From Aureococcus anophagefferens (Eukaryota > Sar > Pelagophyceae > Pelagomonadales > Pelagomonadaceae): a DNA stretch of 64,000 nt. Numbering within the stretch: the first letter of the stretch is position 1; every line of letters starts with the position of its first letter. A program made the translations under genes and the position numbers. The notes beneath the pieces are model-generated. The model was not told the DNA's origin and searched no databases. It saw only the letters and a list, made by a program, of their open reading frames with translations. The stretch covers positions 1,790,927 to 1,854,926 of the forward strand of contig NW_008705562.1 in NCBI RefSeq assembly GCF_000186865.1, in the 5' to 3' direction. Positions 54,622 to 63,301 of this stretch are shown one piece after another.

Positions 54622-55215
54622 CTTATCTTTTTGAAATGAAACCGTCGCGCTCACTGGGTAAGCGGCGCCCGGAGATGCAGTTTTTTGCGTGTTGCGCGTG
54701 CGGAGGGATGGGACGGAGGGGGAGGAGGCGCGCGGGAGCGGGGAGGGCTGTATTGGTTGCGATACGCGCGCGCGCCGACGAGCTCGCGCTCTCCAGATTT
54801 GAAGTCCTCGCGCCTCGTCAAGGCATCTTGGCTAACTTGCAGCCTCGTTGCAGCGCGCGAGCGGACGTCTAAAAGGCCGACGAGTGCACACCGCCAATGC
54901 TTTCGTTCTTCACGTCGGAGGCATGGTTAGATGGTGTGGTGTCTCTACGGAGCTTACAGTCAGCACACGGCGTGTAGGCCGCGCGCCGAGGGGCCGCCGC
55001 GCCGCGGTCGGAACTGTCCCGAAGGCCACAAAACCTTTCGTCGCAGTCTAGGGTCGCAATCGGGTGACGAGTCACAAGCCCCGCTTCTGTTTCAAGTTTG
55101 TCTCGCGCTGGACCCGTGGACGAGTGAGTGTGGCATTTTGGGGGCGTTTTTAGTTACTTCTTGTGGCATTTTTAGCGAGCTTTGAGCAGCCGCTCGGGCC
55201 CGCCGCGTGGCAAAG
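54622..55215. other. 594-bp intergenic region of lower GC
   Basis: No coding region or RNA gene was recognised. GC is clearly lower than in the flanking genes, with T-rich runs at 55135-55175. It lies between divergent RCC1 and MYND genes and presumably carries both promoters. Confidence 0.5.
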
Positions 55216-55839
55216 ATGTCCAAGTTTAATATGATGGAAAAGACCTACACCGATTTTATAGCGGCGGACGACCTTCCCCCGGGAAGCTCTCAGATGGCCA
55301 AGCTGCTGGATGCGGAGTGGGTCAATCAGGCGGAAAACATAAAAAACCATGGCGGCGCTGAAATTCGCGCTGGAAAGACCTCAAAGACCTTGCGTACCAT
55401 GCTCATCGAAGGACGGCGAGTCCTCGAAGGTCAGGTGGCTATGGATGGCGTCCTCCTGGCCCACGGTCGATACAAGGTCACGGGCGGCGGGATGATACCG
55501 TTCTCGCTCGAGGGACCGGTCGTGCGCGACGTCCAGTTCTCATTGGCCACGGACAGGACGTACGAGGCCGAGTGGGAATGCCAGATTAACTCGGATTACG
55601 AGCTCGTCGAATACCGCAATTGTCCCGCCGACGCGAAGCCGCTCATCGAATCGGCGCTGCGCCGGGTTCGCCGCAAGAAGCCGCACGAGTGCTCGGTGTG
55701 CCTCAAGCCGTGCAAGCTCATTCAGTGCGCGCGCTGCTTGAAAGTTATTTACTGCAGCGGATCCTGTCAGAAGAGCGCCTGGAAGGCCCACAAGCCATTC
55801 TGCGTCGCCGCGGCCGCGGAAAAGACATCCGACAAGTAA
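55216..55839 (+). CDS. MYND zinc-finger protein, low-GC codon usage
   Basis: 207 aa from the ATG at 55216. The C-terminus is a complete MYND finger: CSVCLKPCKLIQCARCLKVI, YCSGSCQKSAWKAHKPFC, with all seven Cys and the His in canonical spacing. The N-terminal 150 residues (FIAADDLPPGSSQMAKLLDA, AHGRYKVTGGGMIPFSLEGP) have no recognised family. MYND fingers bind Pro-rich peptides. Codon use includes many A/T-ending codons (gat, aat, att, aaa), unlike the neighbours, which almost always end in G or C. This may mark a recently acquired or retroposed gene. It is convergent with the kinase gene (55 bp). Confidence 0.85.
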   Translation: MSKFNMMEKTYTDFIAADDLPPGSSQMAKLLDAEWVNQAENIKNHGGAEIRAGKTSKTLRTMLIEGRRVLEGQVAMDGVLLAHGRYKVTGGGMIPFSLEGPVVRDVQFSLATDRTYEAEWECQINSDYELVEYRNCPADAKPLIESALRRVRRKKPHECSVCLKPCKLIQCARCLKVIYCSGSCQKSAWKAHKPFCVAAAAEKTSDK

Positions 55840-55894
55840 GAATCTCTGACCGCTCCCCCGAACAACGAGGCTCGCGCGCCGTCGAAATTAAAAG

Positions 55895-57046
55895 TCACCA
55901 GCTGTCGTCGTCGTCGTAGCAGCGCGACGAGCCGGCGGGCTTCGCCGCGACCTTGATGGCGGTCTCGGCGACGATCGCCGCGAGGTCCGCGCGGTCCGCG
56001 TCGGGCCCGTCGAAGAAGGCGCGGCCGAGGGCGGCGGCGGGCGCGTCGCGCTTGCTCGGCTCGAGGACGAGCAGCCGGCCGAGCAGGTCGAGCGCGCCGA
56101 TCGTCGCGTTCGGGAGGTAGGCCTCCATGTCCTGGGGCTCCGCGTCCGGGAAGCAGATCTTCGCGAAGTCGGGCAGCGCCGACGCCGAGGGCCAGCGCTC
56201 CTTCGACGGGGAGCCCATCTTCTTGAAGACGACGACGAGCTGCTCGATGTCGCTGTGGCCCTCGAAGAGCACGAAGTTGTGGAGCAGCTCCGCGAGGACG
56301 ACGCCGACGGCCCAGAGGTCGAGCGACGGGCCGTAGACGCGCGCGCCGAAGAGGATCTCCGGCGCGCGGTACCAGCGCGTCGACACCTGGTGGCTGTAGT
56401 TCGGGTCCGTCCGATCCACCAACGACACCTTCCGCTCGACGGGCCGCGCCTGGCCGAAGTCGCCGAGCTTCAAGACGCCGCCGTCCGTGAGGAGGCAGTT
56501 CGACGGCTTGACGTCGCGGTGCATGAGGCCCGCGCCGTGGACGGCCTCCAGACCCATCAGCAGCTCGCGCGTCCAGCGCCGCGCGGCGGCCTCCGGCAGC
56601 GGCGCGCCGCCGTCGCGCTCCGCCATCACGCTCTGCAGGTCCGTCGCGCAGAACTCGAGCACGAGGGCCAGGGACGCGCCCCGGGGGAAGTGAGCCAAGT
56701 ACTGCGTCGCGTGGGGCTCGCCGACGAGCTCCTGGAGGCACCAGAGCTCGCGGAGCACGGCCTTGGGCAGGCTCTTGCCGTCGTCGCGCTCGTTGCCCGG
56801 CACGCCGCAGAGCCGCGCGAGCTTGAGCGCCACGCGCTCGCCCGACGCCTCGTCCAGGCCCTCGTGGACCTCGCCGAAGGCGCCCTCGCCGATCTTCCGC
56901 ACGAGGCGGAAGCGCTCGCGCAGCGACAGCGCCGACTCGACGAGGCGCGGCGCGTCGTCGTCCGGTTCGTCGAGGTCGTCGTCCATGGACGCCGCGCCGT
57001 CGTCGACGGCGTAGACCTCCTCGCGGTCGTCGGAAGCGTCGTCCAT
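55895..57046 (-). CDS. CDK20: CDK20/CCRK-like protein kinase
   Basis: 383 aa from the ATG at 57046 (MDDASDDREEVYAV). CMGC kinase with all catalytic residues: IGEGAFGEVHEG (Gly loop, about residue 49), VALKLARL (Lys), MHRDVKPSN (about 173), LGDFGQA and STRWYRAPEILFGARVYGPS. Features diagnostic for CDK20/LF2: FPRGASLALVLEFCATDLQS after the hinge, HQVSTRWYRAPEILFGAR, and HSDIEQLVVVFKKMGSP. Members regulate ciliary length by phosphorylating ICK/MAK kinases. No PSTAIRE motif is visible (it has PKAVLREL). The N-terminal acidic extension and C-terminal YDDDDSW are peculiar to this protein. Confidence 0.85.
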   Translation of the reverse strand: MDDASDDREEVYAVDDGAASMDDDLDEPDDDAPRLVESALSLRERFRLVRKIGEGAFGEVHEGLDEASGERVALKLARLCGVPGNERDDGKSLPKAVLRELWCLQELVGEPHATQYLAHFPRGASLALVLEFCATDLQSVMAERDGGAPLPEAAARRWTRELLMGLEAVHGAGLMHRDVKPSNCLLTDGGVLKLGDFGQARPVERKVSLVDRTDPNYSHQVSTRWYRAPEILFGARVYGPSLDLWAVGVVLAELLHNFVLFEGHSDIEQLVVVFKKMGSPSKERWPSASALPDFAKICFPDAEPQDMEAYLPNATIGALDLLGRLLVLEPSKRDAPAAALGRAFFDGPDADRADLAAIVAETAIKVAAKPAGSSRCYDDDDSW

Positions 57047-57162
57047 TTTTGGCGCGGTGCTGCGCGGCTGGCGCGCGGGCAGGGGACCGGTTGGCACAGG
57101 CGAGGCAGCTAGTGGTTTTAGCGAAGCGCTAGGTTGAACCAAAAGTTTACTTTTTAAACGCG

Positions 57163-58617
57163 ATGTGGGGCAGCCTCGCGCTGCTCAAAAACACCAGCAC
57201 GATGCGGCGCTTTTGGGGCAGCCTCGCGCTGCTGTGTCTCTCGACAGCAGCCTTGGAGCTGCTCGCCGTCGTGCTGACGGTGCCGGCGCACCGGCCGAAC
57301 CGCGACGCCATCCGCAAGGGCTGGGGCAAGCCGTCGAGCTTCGACGTGGCCCTCTGGTTCGTCGTGTCGTCGCGGGACGCCGATTTTAGCGCTGCAGACT
57401 TCATAACCGAGCGAAACACCTTCGACGACGTCGTCGTCTGCGACGTGCCGAGCGGCTTCAACCGCATCATCCACAAGGTGTCCTGCGCGCTGGCCCTGGC
57501 CGTGAAACAACTGGACTTCGACTACGTCATCAAGACCGACGACGACGCGACGCTCTGCCTCGGGCAGATTATCAAGGATTTGCGCGCGGCGCCGCACGAC
57601 GCGGCCTTGTACGCCGGGCGCAAGCTCAAGTTCCGGCGGCCGCTGGCGGAGGGCAAGCCGCTCCGGGCGAACCTGGGCCTCGTCCACGACCCGCCGCACT
57701 TCGGGGGCCACGGCTACGCCGTGAGCCGCGATGCGGCGGCGAGCGTCGTCGCCGCCTTCGAGACGGGGGCGCTCTACCACCACCTCCACGAGGACACGAA
57801 TTTCGGGCTCTGGATGCTGGGTCTGGACGCGAAGCGCGTGAACCTGCGCGCGATGGCCGACAACTACTTCCCGAACCAGAAGAACATGAAGTCCGTCGTC
57901 GACCCGGCCCAGGCCGCCCGGTGCGAGGCGCTCATGGCGAACCGGTTCGCGGATTCCAACGCGTCCTGGGACCTCTACGCGTGCGGCATGAAGCAGCTGC
58001 CGCGCGACGTGCCGCCGCACTGCTCGTCCGTGCCCGGCGCGTCCGCCCACGCGCCGCGGCCCTCGAAGCCCCGGCGCGGCGCGCCGGCGCCGGCGGAGGC
58101 GGCGCCGCTCGTCCTCGTTGTTTTGACGGGCGCCTGCCCGGAGACCGGCGTCCGCTGCTTCGCGGCGCCGCCGGGCCCGGGCGCGGCGGCCGCGGCCCTC
58201 GCGGGGCTCCGAGCAGCCGCCGACGCCGTGCGCGCGGACTACGTCGCGATCCTCGCCGACGCCGCGGCGGCCGCCTGCGCGCCGGCGCTCGCCGCGGAGC
58301 TCGCGGCGCGCGCGTCGCCGAAGCCGCTCTACGGCGGATCCGCCGTCGCGTCGGACGCGCCGCTGCTGCCGGCGCTGGACCGGGCCGCGGGCCTCGTCCG
58401 GGCGCCGACGCACGCCACGGGCGCCGCGGTGCTCTCGGCGAGCCTCGCGGCCTACCTCGCGGCGCAGACGTCGCCGCCGCTCGCGCTGGAGCGGGAGCCG
58501 GGCGATGTGGCCGCGGCCTTCCAGCTGCTTGGTTTGTGGCTCGCGCCCTTCGACGCCGACCGGACGGCACTGGCGAGCCTCTCAGCTGACGCGTGCCCGG
58601 GCGTCGTCGTCAGGTAA
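57163..58617 (+). CDS. GT31 (beta-1,3-galactosyltransferase/fringe-like) glycosyltransferase
   Basis: 484 aa; the alternative ATG at 57202 gives 471 aa with a cleaner signal anchor (FWGSLALLCLSTAALELLAV). GT31 landmarks: RDAIRKGWGKPSS (the RxxIRxTW motif), FDYVIKTDDDATLCLG (DxD metal motif, about residue 122), HFGGHGYAVSRDAAASVVA (about 181) and HHLHEDTNFGLWMLGLDAK (the ED-G motif, about 208). Golgi type II enzyme using UDP-Gal or UDP-GlcNAc. From about residue 310 a second region follows (LVLVVLTGACPETG, ADYVAILADAAAA, GGSAVASDAPLLPAL) that looks like a decayed second transferase domain. The first 25 codons contain a 20-bp duplication. Confidence 0.85.
   Translation: MWGSLALLKNTSTMRRFWGSLALLCLSTAALELLAVVLTVPAHRPNRDAIRKGWGKPSSFDVALWFVVSSRDADFSAADFITERNTFDDVVVCDVPSGFNRIIHKVSCALALAVKQLDFDYVIKTDDDATLCLGQIIKDLRAAPHDAALYAGRKLKFRRPLAEGKPLRANLGLVHDPPHFGGHGYAVSRDAAASVVAAFETGALYHHLHEDTNFGLWMLGLDAKRVNLRAMADNYFPNQKNMKSVVDPAQAARCEALMANRFADSNASWDLYACGMKQLPRDVPPHCSSVPGASAHAPRPSKPRRGAPAPAEAAPLVLVVLTGACPETGVRCFAAPPGPGAAAAALAGLRAAADAVRADYVAILADAAAAACAPALAAELAARASPKPLYGGSAVASDAPLLPALDRAAGLVRAPTHATGAAVLSASLAAYLAAQTSPPLALEREPGDVAAAFQLLGLWLAPFDADRTALASLSADACPGVVVR
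57166..57233 (+). repeat. 20-bp direct repeat over the GT31 start region
   Basis: tggggcagcctcgcgctgct occurs at 57166-57185 and 57214-57233, producing WGSLALL twice and two candidate ATG starts. Confidence 0.9.
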
Positions 58618-58671
58618 AAGTTGGGACGCCTGTGGTAATATTGAAGCGCTCGCTGAACTGATCGAGCAGAC

Positions 58672-59571
58672 ATGGACGAGTCGTCGGAGAGCGCCTCCAA
58701 GCCGCCGACCACCGCATCCTCCGCTGCCAGCACCACCATGTTCGCGCACCTCAGCAACGCCGTCGCCGGCAAGGACGCGTCGCTGTCCTTCGGCGGCCGC
58801 AAAGCGCTCGTCACCGGCGCGGGCAAGGGCATCGGCAAGACGGTCGCCGGCGCCCTCGTCAAATGCGGCTGCGTCGTCGTCGGCGTCGCGCGCACGGCCG
58901 AGGATTTGGAGGCCTGCAAGCGCGAGTTCGGCGCGAACTTCGTGCCCCTCGTCGCGGATCTGAGCGACGCGGCGGCGTGCTCGAAGGCCGGCGCGGACGC
59001 GTGGGCGCTCGGCGGCGGCGGCGGCGTCGACCTCGTCGTCAACTGCGCGGGCACGGGCGCCACGCAGAAGTTCCTCGACGTCACGGTCGAGGCCTGGGAC
59101 ACGGTCATGAACGTCAACTGCCGCGCGGCCATGTTCGTCACCCAGGCCGTCGCGAAGAAGTGGGCGGAGACCCCGGCGGCGCCGGGCCGCGCGGTCGTCA
59201 ACGTGTCCAGCGTGCCCAGCGGCATCGCGGGCATGCCCGAGCGCGCGGCCTACTGCTCCTCCAAGGGCGCCCTCAACCAGCTCACGCGCGTCATGGCGCT
59301 GGAGCTCGGCGCGAGCCTCGGCGTCCGCGTCAACGCGGTGTCCCCGACCGTGACCATGACGCCCATGGGCCGCGAGGCCTGGGCCGACCCGGCCAAGTCC
59401 GGGCCCATGCTCGCCCACATCCCCCTGGGCCGCTTCCCCGAGCCGTCGGACGTCGCCGACGCCGTCCTCTGGCTGCTGAGCGACGCGTGCAAGATGGTCC
59501 ACGGCGCGAACCTGCCCGTCGACGGCGGCTACTCCGCCATCGGCGGCGCGTGCCTGCCGCTGTCCGACTGA
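58672..59571 (+). CDS. DCXR: Short-chain dehydrogenase, L-xylulose (dicarbonyl) reductase-like
   Basis: 299 aa; a second ATG at 58738 would drop a Ser/Thr-rich leader that is absent from the family. SDR signatures: ALVTGAGKGIGKTVA (NADPH loop, about residue 47), LVVNCAGTGAT, VVNVSSVPSG (catalytic Ser) and AAYCSSKGALNQLTRVMALE (Tyr and Lys, about 194-198). The late region RVNAVSPTVTMTPMGREAW and IPLGRFPEPSDVADAVLWLL closely follows mammalian DCXR, with LPVDGGYSAIGG near the end. DCXR reduces L-xylulose to xylitol and other alpha-dicarbonyls with NADPH. Active site complete. Confidence 0.88.
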   Translation: MDESSESASKPPTTASSAASTTMFAHLSNAVAGKDASLSFGGRKALVTGAGKGIGKTVAGALVKCGCVVVGVARTAEDLEACKREFGANFVPLVADLSDAAACSKAGADAWALGGGGGVDLVVNCAGTGATQKFLDVTVEAWDTVMNVNCRAAMFVTQAVAKKWAETPAAPGRAVVNVSSVPSGIAGMPERAAYCSSKGALNQLTRVMALELGASLGVRVNAVSPTVTMTPMGREAWADPAKSGPMLAHIPLGRFPEPSDVADAVLWLLSDACKMVHGANLPVDGGYSAIGGACLPLSD

Positions 59572-59643
59572 GCCTTTTTCCAATAACTACGCGGGGCGTC
59601 CGTTAGTGAGCTCGGGGGCCGATTTTTGGAAGCTACACATGCG

Positions 59644-60696
59644 TTACTCCACGACCACGTCGCACGCGCACGACGCGCCGACGCGGCCCCAGTCCTCGCG
59701 CGCCGCGGCCGCGAGCCGCGCGTCGAGGACGGCCGCCGCGACGTCGTAGACGGCACCGTCCGCCGCGTGCCGCGCCACGAACGCGGCCTCGTCCCCGGCG
59801 CTAAAATTCGCCGCCGCCGCGCAGGCGTCGTCGGCGCCCGCGTTGTGGTGCGGCGTCGCGCCGGCGGAGTGCGCGCAGCAGAGCGCGCACGCGCCCGGCC
59901 CGCTCAGGAACGTCCGCGCGAGCAGGCAGAGCGACGCGTCGAGGCGCTCGACGGTGCCGACGAAGGCGTAGCTCGCCAGGACGCGCCGCGTCGCCGCCGG
60001 AGCGCCGGCGGCGCCCCGCTCCAGCTCCTCGACGAGGGCCCGGGGCAGCGCGGTCTGCGCGACGCGATTCCGGAGCGCCTGCGACGCGCGTTCCGCGTCG
60101 CGCGTCCGCAGCGCCTGCGCCATGGTCCAGAGCCGGCCGTAGGCCGGCGGACGATCCTTGCAGCGGCAGGCGTAGAGCAGGTTGCTCTTCCACCAGGCGT
60201 AGGGCGACCGCACGACGACGGCCTTGTAGGTGGTCTCGGGCCGCCAGGGGATCTCGAACGCGGACCACTCCTCGTGCGCGCTGACGAAGCGCGGCGCGGC
60301 GCCGTACGTTTCTGCGATCAACGCCAGGGACCGCCGCGCGTCGACGGGGTGGGGCCGCACGAGCCGGCAGGGCGTTCGTCGCCACGCCGCGACGGTCTCG
60401 CGATCCGCCACCGGCGTTTGCACGTTCGCGCAGGCCTCGCCGACGGCGCGGTGGTCCCCGGGCGTCGCCACGTCGTCGGGCCGCCCGGCGCAGAGCAGCG
60501 CCGAGACGTGCAGGTTGACCGTCGTGCCGGCGCACTTGTGCACGTGGACGAACTCGAGGCTCCCGTTGCGCGCGCGGTACGTATTCGTCGCGTAGCGCGC
60601 CTCGGCGACGGCGTCATCGGTCGACGGCCAGCCCCGCGCATCGAGCGTGAAGCCGCGGGCGTATGCCAGCAGCACTGCTATTGAGAGCGCGCGCAT
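59644..60696 (-). CDS. Secreted sulfotransferase-like protein
   Basis: 350 aa with a signal peptide (MRALSIAVLLAYARGFTLD). EFVHVHKCAGTTVNLHVSAL (about residue 50) is the HKCAGT-type phosphosulfate loop of carbohydrate sulfotransferases. YKAVVVRSPYAWWKSNLLYA (about 158-175) is the 3'-phosphate-binding R-x-P-x-x segment, and SYAFVGTVERLDASLCLL matches the FVGxxExLxxSL motif of the Sulfotransfer_2 group. A Cys-rich stretch (ACALCCAHSAG) lies near the end. Probably modifies a glycan in the secretory pathway. It is not closely related to the sulfotransferase at 19403. Confidence 0.8.
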   Translation of the reverse strand: MRALSIAVLLAYARGFTLDARGWPSTDDAVAEARYATNTYRARNGSLEFVHVHKCAGTTVNLHVSALLCAGRPDDVATPGDHRAVGEACANVQTPVADRETVAAWRRTPCRLVRPHPVDARRSLALIAETYGAAPRFVSAHEEWSAFEIPWRPETTYKAVVVRSPYAWWKSNLLYACRCKDRPPAYGRLWTMAQALRTRDAERASQALRNRVAQTALPRALVEELERGAAGAPAATRRVLASYAFVGTVERLDASLCLLARTFLSGPGACALCCAHSAGATPHHNAGADDACAAAANFSAGDEAAFVARHAADGAVYDVAAAVLDARLAAAAREDWGRVGASCACDVVVE

Positions 60697-60861
60697 ACCG
60701 CATGCCTCGGAGCTGGGCTGCCCATCATCTCATCATCAGTGCTTGCTCTTCAACATTGGCCGCGCCTCGTTGAACGCGCGCCGCGCGCGACGCCACCCAT
60801 GCGCACGGCCGACGCGTCCGGCGACGCCGTTAAGACCGCGCGCGAACGGCGGGCCGCTTTC

Positions 60862-62313
60862 TTAGCTTTCTCGGCCGTCGTAGGGGCCCGGCGCGCCGTC
60901 GGCGGGCCCGCTCCGGAGCTGCTGCTCGAGGGCCTCGCGGAGGAGGAGCGCGTGCTCCGCGGCGAGGTCCTCGACGCAGGAGTTGGCCCAGGTCCGCGCG
61001 AGCTCGGCGCGTTTTCGCCGCACGAGGGACGCGACGGCCTGGTCGCTTTCCTCGTCGGACCTTTCCAGGTCCTCGAGCCAGCGGCGCGCGAGGCCGCGGC
61101 GCCGCGCGTGGCCGCCGAGCGCGTCGACGCGGTTGAGCTCCTTGGCGCGCTGCTTGAGCGCGCGGTTGAGGGCGAGGAACTCGTTGTCGTCCTCGTCGTC
61201 GGGCGGCGTCGGGTCGACGTCCGCCTCGGAGAACTGGAGCTTCGCCTCGAGCCGCCGCGCCGCGCCGCGCGGCAGGGACCCCTCGGCGAGCAAAGCGAGC
61301 GCCGCCTCGCGCGTCGCCAGGCGCTCGCAGAGGTCCAGGTTCGCCGCGCGCAGCGGCGACGAGTCCGACGTCCCGATGCCCTCGTCCGCGGCGAGCGCGT
61401 GCTCGCGCACGACCTTGGCGTAGGCCGACTGGACGCGCGCGAGCATCTCCCGCTCGTCCAGCTCCTGGCCGTTCGCCGGCAGGTCCGGCTCGATGGTGCC
61501 CGCGGCGATGGCCAGCAGGTCGCGGCTCCACTCTTGTGCGATCTGCGACTGCACCTGGAACAGCAGCTGCGCGACGCGCGCGGGCACGACCGTCTCGTCG
61601 TACTCGATGTACCTGGCCTCGTTCTTCAGGTACGGGTTCCGCCGCCGGCTCGCCGCGGCGTTGCCCCAGGCCGGCGCGGACGACGTCGACGCGGGCTGTT
61701 TCGCCGCGTCCTTGCCGGCGAACTTTCCGGCCGTCGTGTCGAAGTGGCTCATGACGCCGAGGGCCTCGGCGGCCCTGGCGGCCTTGGCGGCCTTGGCGGG
61801 GTTCGCCTCGGCGGCGGGGGCGGGCGCTTCCTTCTTGTCGACGCCCGCGGCCCACATGTCGACGCCGGACTTGAACGCCGCGGCGGCCGCGGCCTCGTCG
61901 TCGCCGAACGCGCCCGACCCGCCGTCGGCGTTGCCCGTGCCGAAGCCGTCGCCCTCGTCGGCGCCGGGGCCGTGGCCGGGCGCCGTGCCCACCTTGTAGC
62001 GCACGGCGTAGACGAAGGGCTCCTCCAGGAGCATGTCGCGCAGGTACTGCGTCGCGTCGACGGAGGACGAGAACGCGTCGAGGCCGTGGTACTTGGGCAG
62101 GCACTCCGTGTTGCTCAGGCGCACCGTGCCCAGCGGCGCCGCGGGGCTCCCGTACTCGCCGAGCCAGGTGGCCTTGACCTCGTCGTGGAAGTCCGTCAGG
62201 TAGACGATCTGCGTCTGGATGGAGCGCTGGAGGAGGAGGCGGCGGAAGGCAGCGTTGAACGCGGAGGCCCGCGCGTCGAGCAGCGCGAGGAGCGGGAGCT
62301 GGAGGTGTCGCAT
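60862..62313 (-). CDS. Helical protein of unknown function (483 aa)
   Basis: Start at the ATG at 62313 (MRHLQLPLLALLDARASAFN). The N-terminal 110 residues look globular: LLLQRSIQTQIVYLTDFHDE, VKATWLGEYGSP and LRDMLLEEPFVYAVRYKVG. A Gly/Asp and Ala/Lys low-complexity region follows (residues about 115-200). Then come NPYLKNEARYIEYDETVVPA, LLFQVQSQIAQEWSRDLLAI and a long charged helical C-terminus (ALKQRAKELNRVDALGGHAR, RRWLEDLERSDEESDQAV). The order of segments suggests a structured conserved eukaryotic protein, but I cannot name the family. It is divergent from the methyltransferase gene (152 bp between starts). Confidence 0.7.
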   Translation of the reverse strand: MRHLQLPLLALLDARASAFNAAFRRLLLQRSIQTQIVYLTDFHDEVKATWLGEYGSPAAPLGTVRLSNTECLPKYHGLDAFSSSVDATQYLRDMLLEEPFVYAVRYKVGTAPGHGPGADEGDGFGTGNADGGSGAFGDDEAAAAAAFKSGVDMWAAGVDKKEAPAPAAEANPAKAAKAARAAEALGVMSHFDTTAGKFAGKDAAKQPASTSSAPAWGNAAASRRRNPYLKNEARYIEYDETVVPARVAQLLFQVQSQIAQEWSRDLLAIAAGTIEPDLPANGQELDEREMLARVQSAYAKVVREHALAADEGIGTSDSSPLRAANLDLCERLATREAALALLAEGSLPRGAARRLEAKLQFSEADVDPTPPDDEDDNEFLALNRALKQRAKELNRVDALGGHARRRGLARRWLEDLERSDEESDQAVASLVRRKRAELARTWANSCVEDLAAEHALLLREALEQQLRSGPADGAPGPYDGRES

Positions 62314-62465
62314 GGTCTCTTCAGTTTGTTCGTGGTTCACGGGACGCTTGCCATGTTCAGCTTGACTGGCGTGGTGCTCGGTGCAGCACTGAAGCCTGCG
62401 GCAATCAACAGCCGCCACTCGATCGGCGAGCCGGTCTTGCGGCAACGTCGCACGGCAACGAGGCG

Positions 62466-63227
62466 ATGGCCGCACTCGTCCAGCCGAAAAACGCGGTCGC
62501 CGACGCGGTCGCTGCCGCCGACGCAAGCACGGATGACGTCGGCGCGTCGGAGGACGGTGTCCTGCACCTGAAAAGTACGCTCGGCACGCAGCAGCACTGG
62601 GACGACCACTATGCGAGGGAGCGCGACAACTTCGCCGCCGACGAGGACGACGAGGGCGTGGACTGGTTCTCGGAGAACGTGGGCAGCCGCCTGCTCCAGT
62701 GGGTCGAGGACCACGCGCATCCCGGCGGCTCGGTGCTGGACCTGGGCTGCGGCTCGGGCGTGTTCCTCCTCGACGTCGAGGAATCCGTCGACGTCGGCCG
62801 CGCGCTCGGCGTCGACTACTCGCCCGCGGGCATCGCGCTCGCGCGCGCCGTCGGCGCGAAGCGCGGCGCGTCGAGCCAGTTCGAGGAGGCGGACATCACG
62901 AAGCTCGAGGCTCTGGACGAACGGTTCGACCTCGTCTGCGACAAGGGCACCTTCGACGCCTACATGCTCGGCGACGGCGCGTCCGTGCGGGCCTACGCGA
63001 CGTCCGTCGCCGCGGCCGTCGCGCCCGGCGGCGTGTTCTTGCTGACGTCGTGCAACAACACGGCCGAGGAGCTCATTCGCCACTTCGCCGCCGCGAACGC
63101 GGACACGTGGGGCGGCGGCGGCGCGTCGCCCTTCTCCGAGCTCGACCGCGTCCGGTACCCGACGTTCCAGTTCGGCGGCGTCCAGGGCGCCGCCGTCGCG
63201 ACGGTCGCGTTTCGACGCGCGGCGTAA
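62466..63227 (+). CDS. EEF1AKMT2: eEF1A lysine methyltransferase 2 (METTL10/See1 family)
   Basis: 253 aa. Class I SAM methyltransferase with the family-specific opening STLGTQQHWDDHYARERDNF and VDWFSENVGSRLLQWVEDH. Motif I is SVLDLGCGSGVFLLDV (about residue 91). The post-I region is ALGVDYSPAGIALARA, followed by FDLVCDKGTFDAYML (the DKGTFDA motif that marks this family, about 158) and FLLTSCNNTAEELIRHF. The typical end YPTFQFGG and AAVATVAFRR is present. It methylates a lysine of translation elongation factor eEF1A in the cytosol. Confidence 0.92.
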   Translation: MAALVQPKNAVADAVAAADASTDDVGASEDGVLHLKSTLGTQQHWDDHYARERDNFAADEDDEGVDWFSENVGSRLLQWVEDHAHPGGSVLDLGCGSGVFLLDVEESVDVGRALGVDYSPAGIALARAVGAKRGASSQFEEADITKLEALDERFDLVCDKGTFDAYMLGDGASVRAYATSVAAAVAPGGVFLLTSCNNTAEELIRHFAAANADTWGGGGASPFSELDRVRYPTFQFGGVQGAAVATVAFRRAA

Positions 63228-63301
63228 GGAGTTGAGAGCAGCGCCCCGGGTGGCTCGACTCAGTGGCAGTTAGAGGAAACGAATTTTTGCGCGCGAAGGG
63301 G

